12,001 nucleotides of DNA from Candidatus Woesearchaeota archaeon. GTDB taxonomy: Archaea > Nanobdellota > Nanobdellia > Woesearchaeales > GW2011-AR9. Made by a program: the position numbers and the translations under genes. The notes under the pieces are model-generated. The model was not told the DNA's origin, made no database searches, and worked only from the letters and a program-made list of their open reading frames with translations. The stretch covers positions 1-12,001 of the forward strand of contig JACQNF010000022.1 of NCBI GenBank assembly GCA_016203215.1. Direction: 5' to 3'. Positions 1-7,663 of the stretch are shown here, piece by piece (the stretch's first letter is position 1; each line of letters begins with the position of its first letter).

Positions 1-25
1 ATATAATTTTGGAGGCTACAAAAAA

Positions 26-802
26 ATGACCTATCATGAATTTAATCAAGAATATGCAAAAGTGGGTGGCCTCGAACGGGCTCTCTTGGGCCTCAGTTTT
101 GAACCCGGGATGACGGCGATTGATATTGGCGCCAGTGAGGGGATTTTTACGCGCATGCTCTGTGAACGCGCTGATACCTCCCAACAAGTCATTGCGTTTG
201 AACCGTCTCAACAACAATATGAATCTTTAAGGCAACTGGACACCCAATACCCCAATCTTGAAATTCACAACATTGCCCTGAGCAAGGTGCCAGGGATTGA
301 AAAATTATATTTGCGGACGCCCGAGAGCGGACAAGATCATGCCTTAGTAAATTTTGGCGAAGAGCGGCAGATGCAGCTCGTGAAGATTGAGCCGTTGAAC
401 GAATATCATGATGTTGCGGCACAATATGTGATCAAGATGGATGTCGAAGGGGCCGAAGGGTTGGTGATTGAAGGCGGAATGAAATTTCTCCAGCATGCGG
501 GGCGGATCCGTTGGATGCTCGAGTTTAGTCCGTCGGCGATGCTGGAGTATGACAGCTATTGTGGTCATAAATTTCTTGAATTGTTTCTCACTCACGGATA
601 TCGGATTCTCGAAGTGCAACATGGCGGGCGCACGGTCAGAGAAATTACGGCGGAAGGTGCAGATACCTATACGACCGCGTTGCAATTGGGCAATAAGTTT
701 AGTGTCCTTTGGCTCTTGCAACACAATGATCCGCTGCTGCAGGGATTCAAAAATTACAATTTATCGTCATTAGTCTATGGGGCGATGGCGAGGAGTTTTT
801 AA
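26..802 (+). CDS. FkbM-family SAM-dependent methyltransferase
   Basis: This 258-residue protein most likely transfers a methyl group from S-adenosylmethionine to a hydroxyl, probably on a sugar, as FkbM-family enzymes do. SAM-binding motif I is AIDIGASEGIFT (residues 31-42), and the acidic end of the second strand is VIAFEP (55-60). The FkbM hallmark KMDVEGAE lies at 137-144, followed by the conserved FxxHAGxI-like stretch and LEFSP (166-170). The length is normal for the family. The ATG has a strong GGAGG (11-15) with 10-nt spacing, so the start is secure. It directly precedes the first glycosyltransferase, and that gene's Shine-Dalgarno lies inside this reading frame, which suggests an operon. 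The family assignment is firm; the sugar substrate is inferred only from the neighbours. Confidence 0.88.
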   Translation: MTYHEFNQEYAKVGGLERALLGLSFEPGMTAIDIGASEGIFTRMLCERADTSQQVIAFEPSQQQYESLRQLDTQYPNLEIHNIALSKVPGIEKLYLRTPESGQDHALVNFGEERQMQLVKIEPLNEYHDVAAQYVIKMDVEGAEGLVIEGGMKFLQHAGRIRWMLEFSPSAMLEYDSYCGHKFLELFLTHGYRILEVQHGGRTVREITAEGADTYTTALQLGNKFSVLWLLQHNDPLLQGFKNYNLSSLVYGAMARSF

Positions 803-1846
803 ATGGCCACGAAAGTTTCTGTGATGATGTTGACGTACAATCATTTGCCTTACACCAAAGTAGCGCTTGAGTATGCAATACGATACTGTGACTACGCTGT
901 TGAAAAATGGATTTTGGTAGACAATGGCTCAACGGATGGTACCGTCGAATGGGTGACGAAGTTATTTGTTGATAGTAATTTGCCCTATCAGATTATTGCG
1001 CATCCCGTGAACAAGGGGATTGCTGTTGGCCAAAATGATGGAGCACGAGCGGCTGATCCAAATTCCGATGTCGTCATGATTAGCAACGATGTCTTCGTCG
1101 GTCCCAACTGGCTTTCTCCGTTGGTGAAGTGTGCGGAGTGGCATCGTGAGCGCAAGTGTAAGATTGGGTGGGTCGGCCCCTTTCTTTCTCCCGAACTCCC
1201 CTTTGATAACATTGTCAATGATGCGTTTCGGAAGCAATATTTTGATTTTCATTATCCGCGTCTCCTGCATTGTCAAGATGCGGAGCAAATGAGATTTTTG
1301 CTTGATCAAGTCTATGATGGAGATTTTGAGGGTTTTGCCCTAGAGTTTGTGCAACGGAATCGTGGAGTGCGGTGGGATGAAGTCCCGAGCATGATGTTTT
1401 ATTGGACTCGTGAGGCCATTAATGAAGTGGGTTATTTCGATGAACAATTTAGCGAGTTTTATGGTCGCGGGGGATGGGGCAGTGAGGACGTGGATCTCTA
1501 TTTCAGGATGAACAATGCGGGTTTTTATCGTGTTTGCACCTTCGAATCATTCGCCTCACATCTCGTGTGTGGAACAACAAGAAAGATAACGCTTGATGAC
1601 GCACAATTCGCGTACGGCGATATTCAGACGGGCAGCAAATGTTTGCGCAAATGGATTAAGCATCCGACTGCTCAGCCATTCGTTTATCCCTATGACATTA
1701 CCCCCAAAGCTAGCAAACGCAATTATGACCAATGGCTCTTAAGAAAGAATACTCAGTTTGGTGACTTGACAAAACTGGATTTGGGTCTGACGAAAGAACA
1801 GCAAGCGGCTATTGACGCGGAGGAATTGAAGGCGCAGGGATTATAA
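803..1846 (+). CDS. Family 2-like glycosyltransferase (GT-A fold), paralogue A1
   Basis: A 347-residue GT-A glycosyltransferase that should move a sugar from a nucleotide donor to a growing glycan. The N-terminal strand is VSVMMLTYN (5-13), the donor-site loop is VDNGSTDGT (39-47) and the metal-site DxD equivalent is SNDVF (94-98). The acceptor-side acidic motif is GSEDVDLYFR (226-235), preceded by VGYFDEQF as in many GT2 enzymes. The C-terminal 110 residues are not part of the catalytic core and are shared in part with the gene at 2646. The ATG follows the previous stop with no gap, and AGGAG lies at 791-795. The start is well supported. No membrane segment is seen, so it is probably cytoplasmic. 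Donor and acceptor cannot be read from the sequence. Confidence 0.9.
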   Translation: MATKVSVMMLTYNHLPYTKVALEYAIRYCDYAVEKWILVDNGSTDGTVEWVTKLFVDSNLPYQIIAHPVNKGIAVGQNDGARAADPNSDVVMISNDVFVGPNWLSPLVKCAEWHRERKCKIGWVGPFLSPELPFDNIVNDAFRKQYFDFHYPRLLHCQDAEQMRFLLDQVYDGDFEGFALEFVQRNRGVRWDEVPSMMFYWTREAINEVGYFDEQFSEFYGRGGWGSEDVDLYFRMNNAGFYRVCTFESFASHLVCGTTRKITLDDAQFAYGDIQTGSKCLRKWIKHPTAQPFVYPYDITPKASKRNYDQWLLRKNTQFGDLTKLDLGLTKEQQAAIDAEELKAQGL

Positions 1847-1847
1847 T

Positions 1848-2132
1848 TTGAAAACACTAAGAAGAACTAGATATCCGTGGCCCCAGCAAATTGAGGCTAT
1901 TCATCATCCTCGGGACAATAACGATTGTGGCCCTCTTTGTGAATCTAAAATAGTTTGTTTTGTTAGCGAAGATGAATCGATCTATGGGATAGTAGGCCAG
2001 TATTATTGCCCAATGTGCCATAAAGGAGTGGCATTAACCTTGTCGGGATTAGAACGAGAAAAAGGGATTTTCCCGCAACAAACAACAATTTTTAAAGATA
2101 ACAAACATTGTAAAAGTTGCACCTGTGTCTGA
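1848..2132 (+). CDS. Small cysteine-rich protein, possible zinc binder
   Basis: A 94-residue protein I do not recognise. It has eight cysteines: C27, C31, C37, a CPMC knuckle at 54-57, and C88, C91 and C93 at the C-terminus, which suggests one or two zinc sites. It starts with TTG one base after the previous stop. A purine-rich GCAGGGA (1834-1840) lies about 7 nt upstream, so the start is plausible. Its codon use looks unlike its neighbours: several AGA arginine codons near the start and a more AT-rich sequence, where the flanking genes favour CGN. The last 8 nt overlap the next gene. It may be a later insertion between two older glycan genes. Alternatives are a spurious ORF or a remnant, but the clustered cysteines favour a real protein. 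Confidence 0.6.
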   Translation: MKTLRRTRYPWPQQIEAIHHPRDNNDCGPLCESKIVCFVSEDESIYGIVGQYYCPMCHKGVALTLSGLEREKGIFPQQTTIFKDNKHCKSCTCV

Positions 2133-2649
2133 TATTGGTCCCCATCTCTCTTATCTCACCGATCAAGTCATTTCCACTGGCGCCAATAAAGTTATTGAAT
2201 TGGGCACTCGTCGTGGTGGCAGCACTGGCGCTTTACTTCTTGGCGTGGCAGAAACATCGGGCCATCTCTGGAGCGTAGATATTGATTCGATCTGCGGCAA
2301 TCAAGTCATTGAATTTTACGGAGAGATGGCCAAGCGTTATTGGACATTTGTGCACGGCAACAGCCAGGATGGACCCGTCATAGAATTGTTGTCGGTACAA
2401 ATGCCCGTCGATCTCATCTTTATTGATTCTTCTCATGTGGCCGAGCAAACGACGCAAGAGCTGGAGATCTATAATCATTTGGTTGGGCCGAAAGGTAAAA
2501 TGATTTTTCACGATACGGATACTCGCAATGATTATTGGTGGGTGGGCGTGCGTCAACCCATTTACAATTTCCTCAGTCATCATCGAGAATGGCGCATAGA
2601 ACGGGATGTGCCGTTTTCTGAAGGGCTGACCACGTTGGTGAAGACATGA
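2125..2649 (+). CDS. Class I SAM methyltransferase (Methyltransf_24 / cephalosporin-hydroxylase-like)
   Basis: A 174-residue Rossmann methyltransferase. Motif I is VIELGTRRGGST (19-30), the second-strand acidic residue is in WSVDID (49-54), and the strand-4 motif is VDLIFIDSSH (95-104). This last motif, with the later MIFHDTD, is typical of the Methyltransf_24 and CmcI-like group, which methylate sugars or small molecules. The chosen GTG start overlaps the previous gene by 8 nt and has no clear Shine-Dalgarno. The frame stays open upstream to 2053 without ATG, GTG or TTG, and relatives usually carry more residues before the SDIGPHL-like segment. The true start could therefore be a rare codon such as ATT at 2107, or the 5' end was altered when the upstream gene arrived. 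Its stop overlaps the next ATG (ATGA). Confidence 0.8.
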   Translation: MSDIGPHLSYLTDQVISTGANKVIELGTRRGGSTGALLLGVAETSGHLWSVDIDSICGNQVIEFYGEMAKRYWTFVHGNSQDGPVIELLSVQMPVDLIFIDSSHVAEQTTQELEIYNHLVGPKGKMIFHDTDTRNDYWWVGVRQPIYNFLSHHREWRIERDVPFSEGLTTLVKT

Positions 2650-3716
2650 ATCCCATTTCACTGCTCTTGGTCACCTATGGGCGTTGGCCGTACACGGAAG
2701 CGAGCTTAACCTACGCCCTGAAAGGGGCCGCGCCCGCGGAAATTGATGAAGTCATTATTGTGGATACGATCCCTGAACCATGGATGTTGGATGAGACCCA
2801 AGAGAAACTCATTGAATATCAACAGAAAGGGTTTTTGCAGTGTGGGCCAGAAAAGTTTACGGTGTTTACCTTTCATAAGAATGTGGGAAGTAATCCTGCC
2901 TTTAATAAGGGCATTGAGTTGGCCAAGAAAACGAACGACGTGGTCATTATCAATAATGATAATTTTTTGGCCCCGAATTGGCTCCAGCCGCTCATTGATT
3001 GTGCCTACGCGCCTCATCATGCCCATTTGGTGGCGTGGTGTGGACCGTATGTGTCTCCAGAAATGTGCCTCGATGAAGTCGTGAATGCGCAATTTCGGAA
3101 AGATTATTTTGCGGATTATTACCAAGATTTTATGAATCTCAATGCGGCGTCTGAAGTGCCAGGCCTGCTCAACAAGTTGTATGGAGATTTTGAGACATTC
3201 GCCCAAGCGTTTGTGCAGAGAAACCAAGGAAAAGTGTACGATCATTTACATAGTATTGGACTGATCAAGCGCAGTGCGATTAATGCTGGCTTGGGTCAAT
3301 GTGATCCCAACTTTGCGTTGTTTTTAGATGGCGCGCCAGGCTGTCGCGGATCTGATGATATTGACATGTGGATCCGGATTCATGCGGCGGGATTGTTTAC
3401 AATAACAACATTCGATTCACTAGCTCATCATGTCGTATGCGCCACGACAAAACAGCGCACTGACCCAGATCCCCAGCGTAAAAATATTCAGGGAGGCAAT
3501 CGACTTATTGAAAAATGGGAACCCACAGATCAATTTATCAAATATCCTTTTCCGACCGCCGGCAACAATCCTGGACATCGAGTCTTTAAATCCAGAACGA
3601 CACCTCTTCCAGCCCACAAGAATCCTTTTCAAGTGGACTGGGGATTATCCGGAGAGATCGGTCGCCAGTACATGGTGCAAGAGGGTTACGCGCGCACGGA
3701 TGCGTTTCCGTTTTGA
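2646..3716 (+). CDS. Family 2-like glycosyltransferase (GT-A fold), paralogue A2
   Basis: A 356-residue glycosyltransferase clearly paralogous to the gene at 803. Shared landmarks are the N-terminal LLLVTYGRWPYTEASL (6-21), the metal-site INNDNF (102-107), GPYVSPE (133-139), VVNAQFRKDYF (145-155) and GDFETFAQAFVQRNQG (180-195). The acidic motif is GSDDIDMWIRIHAAGL (235-250), followed by HHVVCATTK (261-269). The similarity runs beyond the catalytic core, so the two probably arose by duplication and then diverged in donor or acceptor choice. A weak feature is the donor loop: the usual D-x-S-T-D is replaced by VDTIPEP (39-45). Start ATG is in ATGA overlap with the methyltransferase stop, implying translational coupling. 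Confidence 0.88.
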   Translation: MNPISLLLVTYGRWPYTEASLTYALKGAAPAEIDEVIIVDTIPEPWMLDETQEKLIEYQQKGFLQCGPEKFTVFTFHKNVGSNPAFNKGIELAKKTNDVVIINNDNFLAPNWLQPLIDCAYAPHHAHLVAWCGPYVSPEMCLDEVVNAQFRKDYFADYYQDFMNLNAASEVPGLLNKLYGDFETFAQAFVQRNQGKVYDHLHSIGLIKRSAINAGLGQCDPNFALFLDGAPGCRGSDDIDMWIRIHAAGLFTITTFDSLAHHVVCATTKQRTDPDPQRKNIQGGNRLIEKWEPTDQFIKYPFPTAGNNPGHRVFKSRTTPLPAHKNPFQVDWGLSGEIGRQYMVQEGYARTDAFPF

Positions 3717-4405
3717 CGACGCCCCAAGTCAGTTTGTTTGCTTCGGCCATTCGACCCCATTTGTGGATGGTATTATATCAAGCCGCAATGCAAAATAAGA
3801 CAGCGATTGAATTCGTTTTCGCAGGCAACGTGAAGCCAGATTTTGCCTTGCCCCATAATTTTCGTTTTCTATATTCAGATGCGAAGCCGGCAGAATGTGT
3901 GCATCTTGCGTTGCAACAATGTCAAGCTCCGTACGTGATTAATACTTCAGACGATTGGGTCTTTGGGCCAGGGGCGATTGATGCAGTGATGGAAAAAACA
4001 TTGGAGAGAAAGTTACCCTATGATTTGTCTTCAATGGAATATTTTGTCTTTGGGAATCAAGTGACGGATTGGGAATATGTGTTGTTTCAAGATTGTCAAG
4101 TGTCCTATGGCTTGTCTCATCCGCGGGGTATGGTCGGGGCGCCGTTTGAACGGCAGATGATTGAGGATTCGGGGGGCATTGATCAGCGATTTTATGGCAT
4201 TTATGTCATGGAAGATTTATTGTTGCGCCAATGGAGTAAGGGGGGCGTGGTGGAAACAGTCCGGGGGGCGACGTGCAATGAGATTCAACCGTGTACATTA
4301 CACAGTAAAACCCCTGATTGGGAAATTCTCAAATCATTGTGGGTAACCGAAGGGTTAATTATGCATGAACGGAAGAGCCCGGTGCAGCGCTATGAATCAA
4401 AGTAA
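3713..4405 (+). CDS. Divergent GT-A glycosyltransferase-like protein
   Basis: A 230-residue protein with a compact GT-A layout. The first strand is VSLFASAIRP (6-15), a second strand is IEFVFAGN (32-39), then comes NTSDDWVF (77-84), where DDW takes the place of the metal-binding DxD. Further on GGIDQRFYGIYVMEDLLLR (154-172) supplies the usual D-x-R-F and ED motif on the acceptor side. It lacks the long C-terminal extension of the genes at 803 and 2646, so it is a separate subfamily. It starts with TTG in TTGA overlap with the previous stop. The Shine-Dalgarno is weak, but starting at the next in-frame ATG (3767) would delete the first core strand, so TTG is preferred. Substrate unknown. Confidence 0.75.
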   Translation: MTTPQVSLFASAIRPHLWMVLYQAAMQNKTAIEFVFAGNVKPDFALPHNFRFLYSDAKPAECVHLALQQCQAPYVINTSDDWVFGPGAIDAVMEKTLERKLPYDLSSMEYFVFGNQVTDWEYVLFQDCQVSYGLSHPRGMVGAPFERQMIEDSGGIDQRFYGIYVMEDLLLRQWSKGGVVETVRGATCNEIQPCTLHSKTPDWEILKSLWVTEGLIMHERKSPVQRYESK

Positions 4406-5171
4406 CGTTGCCATTATTATTCAGAGCGCCCAAGATCGTCCACGTCAATTGAAAATGTGTGTGGAAAGTTTACTTGCGAATACCGATCGAGAATTTCGTC
4501 TCATTGTCAATCACGTCACTCATTGCGCAGAATCCACACAGTATCTCTTGGATAAATTGGGCGCTGGACAATTACAGCATTTGTTTCTGCATGATCCTCA
4601 GAACGATTGGTGGCCGTCAGGCTTTGCCAATGCGTGCGCGAGTGTGTTTCGGATTCATTATGGTCCGTTGGGGCCCCCGCCCCCTGAATGGTTGGTGTTA
4701 AGTTGCGATGATATGGAATTTCAGTCGGGCTGGCTCAGTCATAGTTTGAACACGATTGAAGCGTTTAAAGGGCTTACCAATATTGGGATTTGGTCTCCTT
4801 ATCGACCGCCGGAACATACTTTTTTGCCTCCTATGCTCGAACACAATGGCTACCAAGCTCTTCTCTACGCCAGTATTGCCCCTCGTTGCATGATGGTGAA
4901 AACAGATCTGTTCTTTGAATTAGGTTGTTGGCCCCTACATAAAGCGCATACCGCAGATTGGGGGTTCATGGCGAAGTTGGAAGAACGCGGCTTACAAAAG
5001 ATGGTGATTGGGGGATATAAAGTATTGCATAAAGATTTGGGACATGCGCCTGCTCATGGCCAGAAACGAGAAGATGGGATCAGCGGGGATGAAGTCATTT
5101 TGGGCATGTACGGGGGATATCGTGGTGAACCTGGCACGACCTGGCCCCCAGAACAAGGTCGACCCGGATGA
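4392..5171 (+). CDS. Divergent GT-A glycosyltransferase-like protein
   Basis: This 259-residue protein begins with a typical GT-A strand, NVAIIIQSAQDRPRQL (5-20), and has SCDDMEF (104-110) as the likely metal and donor motif. TADWGFMAKLEERG (187-200) is the probable acceptor-side acidic motif, with ADW in place of the usual ED. A proline run, GPLGPPPPEW (91-100), precedes the DxD strand. The chosen ATG overlaps the previous gene by 14 nt. An in-frame ATG at 4365 adds nine residues (MNGRARCSA) and has AGGG about 10 nt upstream, so it is a real alternative. I prefer 4392 because the fold starts right there and overlaps elsewhere in this operon are short. The C-terminal tail is glycine- and proline-rich and probably flexible. 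Confidence 0.72.
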   Translation: MNQSNVAIIIQSAQDRPRQLKMCVESLLANTDREFRLIVNHVTHCAESTQYLLDKLGAGQLQHLFLHDPQNDWWPSGFANACASVFRIHYGPLGPPPPEWLVLSCDDMEFQSGWLSHSLNTIEAFKGLTNIGIWSPYRPPEHTFLPPMLEHNGYQALLYASIAPRCMMVKTDLFFELGCWPLHKAHTADWGFMAKLEERGLQKMVIGGYKVLHKDLGHAPAHGQKREDGISGDEVILGMYGGYRGEPGTTWPPEQGRPG

Positions 5172-6094
5172 AGTATTCGATTTATTTTCCGACCATTAAA
5201 TATCCCGAACTGATTAAACTCACTTTAGAATCTCTCCTCGATCAGATTACGGTGCCTTTTGAAACTTGTTATCTCGTCAATGATGCCGCTGATCATGAAG
5301 TGAAAACCATGACACGGAAAATTTGTCAACACGGCTACAAACATTATATTGCGGACCAATTTCGTCTGATTGAATTTTCAGAACGACGAGGTCCTTCGAA
5401 ATGTTTGAACGCAGTGATTCAACGATTAGGACCGCAAGAAGATCTGTTGGTCATAACCCATGCCCTTTATCCTGATACGCTCATTCCCTCGTTGCAGGCG
5501 GTGGCATATGACCATGCGTTGTCTCCTTGCATTGGGATTGTCAATTGCGGAGAAATCCAACTCTTACCAGACGACCGCAATCAATATCTCCAAACAGTCT
5601 ATCAATGGGTGCAATCGGGTATCAAAGATGAGGTTTTGCTCTATCGGATTCGTCAATTTTGTCTCCAGCAAGATCCTGATCCTCTTTTGGCATTGCGACA
5701 GATTTCTTCAACAGAATTGACGGGAGGGGTCTTGGGTGGTACATTTTACATGAAGCATCAATGTTTTTCCACGGTAGGATTTTTCGATGAACACTTACGG
5801 TTTGTAGGAGAAGACTGGGATTATCAATCACGTATGACCCAAGCAGGACTCTTGACGGTGTTTTCTCGATCGCTGATGTGTTGGCCAATTGCGCGAGGGG
5901 TTATCTATGGACGACTCACGGACCAAGATTTTTCTGACGCTCAACGCCGGATGACGGATAAATATCATGGTTCGGAGAGTGAACGCTGGAAAGAGATTCA
6001 AGGATTTAGTTGTCGTCAACTAGCCACCAAAGAAACTCACGATTATGTACTGGTGGGAGAGCAGAAATTACCGATGCTCCATTCTATTCGATGA
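5168..6094 (+). CDS. GT2-like glycosyltransferase with atypical metal site, paralogue B1
   Basis: A 308-residue glycosyltransferase-like protein. The first strand, YSIYFPTIKYPELIKLTLESLL (3-24), and the donor loop, YLVNDAADHE (35-44), are GT2-like. So is the C-terminal half of the core: TGGVLGGTFYMKHQCF (185-200), VGFFDEHL (203-210) and GEDWDYQSRMTQAGL (214-228). The oddity is the strand that should carry DxD: it reads LLVITHALYPD (93-103), so the usual acidic pair is missing, and the enzyme may be inactive, metal-independent or regulatory. It shares its N-terminal start and a C-terminal LPMLH ending with the next gene, marking a second paralogous pair. ATGA overlap with the previous stop fixes the start. 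Substrate unknown. Confidence 0.78.
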   Translation: MKYSIYFPTIKYPELIKLTLESLLDQITVPFETCYLVNDAADHEVKTMTRKICQHGYKHYIADQFRLIEFSERRGPSKCLNAVIQRLGPQEDLLVITHALYPDTLIPSLQAVAYDHALSPCIGIVNCGEIQLLPDDRNQYLQTVYQWVQSGIKDEVLLYRIRQFCLQQDPDPLLALRQISSTELTGGVLGGTFYMKHQCFSTVGFFDEHLRFVGEDWDYQSRMTQAGLLTVFSRSLMCWPIARGVIYGRLTDQDFSDAQRRMTDKYHGSESERWKEIQGFSCRQLATKETHDYVLVGEQKLPMLHSIR

Positions 6095-7026
6095 GATCCT
6101 ATTCGATTTATATCAGCATTGTCGAAGGCTATTCCACCACCGTCATTACCTTTGAGACTTTATTTCGCCCAGGGCTTAATTTTACAAAATGTATTATCAT
6201 TGCCGCCGGCACGCAAGATCCACGACTCTTGGGATTTCTTGAGCAAATTCAACAGACAGGATACGCAGGCTATCCCAAAGAAAAATTTATCATCATCGTG
6301 CAACCACTCGATCAAGCCATGGGAATGGGAGAAGCTCTGAATCATGCGATCACCCTCACGTCAGAAGATTTATTTTATACATCGAATAATTGTTGGTTTA
6401 GCTCACAAACCCTACCGTTATTATTAACCACGGTTCAGTCGAGCGCTGACAATGTATTTGCTTTGTGTCCGAACAATGTGATGAGCTTGTGGAGTAATAT
6501 TCGTGAAAATTATGATAGTCGAGTACGAGCGCGATTGATTGATCAAGATCAAAAAGGTCCTCAGCATTATCGACAAACGATTGAAGATTTTTTTCATGCA
6601 CATGGACCGTATCCGGGGAAAGACGTTGAACAAAATTTGATTCAGGTGGCTTCTACACAACCCGAGATGCGCGTGGATGATATTGGAGATGCGGGTATTT
6701 ATTTTAAACGTACCTGTTTTCAGCGGGTGGGATTTTTTGATGAACGCTTTAGTCGAACGCCATTGGGGCAACCCTGCGGAGGAGAAGAATTCGATTACTG
6801 TGACCGGATCCATCAAGCGGGAGGCCAGGTCGTAAAAGTGTGTCAGGCAGTCGCACTCCATCTCTTGTATGGGCAAACGTCGAAGACCGGCTATCGAGGA
6901 GAACAAGAGTCGCAATTACGAGAGCGATATTTTCAGAAAAGATTTCATCAGGATACAACGGTGTGGTATCGGGGCCACGCGTTGCCGGTGTTACATAATA
7001 CTGAGCAATATTCATCCATGCCCTAA
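6091..7026 (+). CDS. GT2-like glycosyltransferase with atypical metal site, paralogue B2
   Basis: A 311-residue protein related to its upstream neighbour. Shared points are the opening YSIYISI (4-10), the segment AGIYFKRTCFQRVGFFDERF (201-220), the acidic motif GGEEFDYCDRIHQAGG (230-245) and the LPVLH near the end (298-302). As in the neighbour, no DxD is visible: the equivalent strand ends in LFYTSNNCWF (94-103). The frame is open back to 6010 with an upstream ATG, but the ATG at 6091 forms an ATGA with the previous stop and aligns with the start of the paralogue, so I chose it. A C-terminal aromatic and basic stretch, RERYFQKRFH (277-286), may bind a partner or acceptor. Assignment to the GT-A fold is good; activity is uncertain. 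Confidence 0.75.
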   Translation: MRSYSIYISIVEGYSTTVITFETLFRPGLNFTKCIIIAAGTQDPRLLGFLEQIQQTGYAGYPKEKFIIIVQPLDQAMGMGEALNHAITLTSEDLFYTSNNCWFSSQTLPLLLTTVQSSADNVFALCPNNVMSLWSNIRENYDSRVRARLIDQDQKGPQHYRQTIEDFFHAHGPYPGKDVEQNLIQVASTQPEMRVDDIGDAGIYFKRTCFQRVGFFDERFSRTPLGQPCGGEEFDYCDRIHQAGGQVVKVCQAVALHLLYGQTSKTGYRGEQESQLRERYFQKRFHQDTTVWYRGHALPVLHNTEQYSSMP

Positions 7027-7027
7027 C

Positions 7028-7651
7028 ATGAAAAGAACGCGATCGCAATGGCAAGAGATTTACCAACAATGGTTGAGGCAATTACAGCAAGCGACGATCC
7101 CCCTCACTAATCAGTTGCATCCAGAAGAATGGCGACATTTGAAAAGACGCCTTCCTCAATTGTGTCAACGTTATGGGAAAGGCACGATTCATGAATTTGG
7201 CGCAGGTTCATGTTCGGTGGCGGGGTATTTAACCCAACAGGGTTATACAGTGCGAGCGTATGACCAAGTGGCCTTGACGGCTCAATTTGCGCAGATTTGG
7301 CAAGTGCCTTTTCAGCAATTTGACATGCAACATCCCCCCGAGTCATTCCTACTCAAGGGCACTGCACTGACCGTCTGCTCCATGGAACAACTGACCCACT
7401 GGAAACCATTTTTTGCGTATCTCCATCGTTATTTTCAGCGTATTATTCACGTGGAACCTTTTCGAGCCTTGTGTCATCCCTCTGATTGTCAACGGAGTCG
7501 TCGCAATCATCGTCGCCATCATATGGTCGAAGGGTATGATCAATATCTCCTAGGATCACCACAAGTGCATTTGATTCATACCCAGCACGTCTCGGTCGGT
7601 CATCGGTTTCACGCCTATTCAGAAATGATCTGGGAACCCCTCCCATCATGA
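7028..7651 (+). CDS. Small SAM-dependent methyltransferase-like protein
   Basis: A 207-residue protein with the first half of a class I methyltransferase: IHEFGAGSCSVAGYL (54-68) is a good SAM motif I, and GYTVRAYDQ (72-80) ends in the acidic residue that binds the ribose. The later strands are weaker (TALTVCSMEQLTHW, 112-125, and IIHVEPF, 139-145), which fits a small, divergent enzyme. A strongly basic and histidine-rich patch, RSRRNHRRHH (157-166 region), is unusual and may contact nucleic acid or a phosphorylated substrate. The ATG lies one base after the preceding stop. The frame extends upstream, but those residues would only be a shadow of the glycosyltransferase. It is the last gene before the internal promoter. 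The target could be the glycan, but this is a guess. Confidence 0.65.
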   Translation: MKRTRSQWQEIYQQWLRQLQQATIPLTNQLHPEEWRHLKRRLPQLCQRYGKGTIHEFGAGSCSVAGYLTQQGYTVRAYDQVALTAQFAQIWQVPFQQFDMQHPPESFLLKGTALTVCSMEQLTHWKPFFAYLHRYFQRIIHVEPFRALCHPSDCQRSRRNHRRHHMVEGYDQYLLGSPQVHLIHTQHVSVGHRFHAYSEMIWEPLPS

Positions 7652-7663
7652 TCGTAGTACCTC

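Noticed and set aside
2..7. TATAAT at the left edge as a promoter -10 box
   Set aside because: Transcription would start near 14, inside the GGAGG of the first gene, and no -35 region is available in the window.
1842..1847. TATAAT just before the TTG start of the cysteine-rich gene
   Set aside because: No -35 box at 15-19 bp; the TTGACG at 1812 is 24 bp away. It overlaps a stop codon and would give no leader.
2706..3245. 179-codon open frame on the - strand
   Set aside because: Antisense shadow of the glycosyltransferase at 2646, which has clear GT motifs and a coupled start.
6424..6915. 163-codon open frame on the - strand
   Set aside because: It is a shadow of the glycosyltransferase at 6091, with no domain motif or ribosome binding site.
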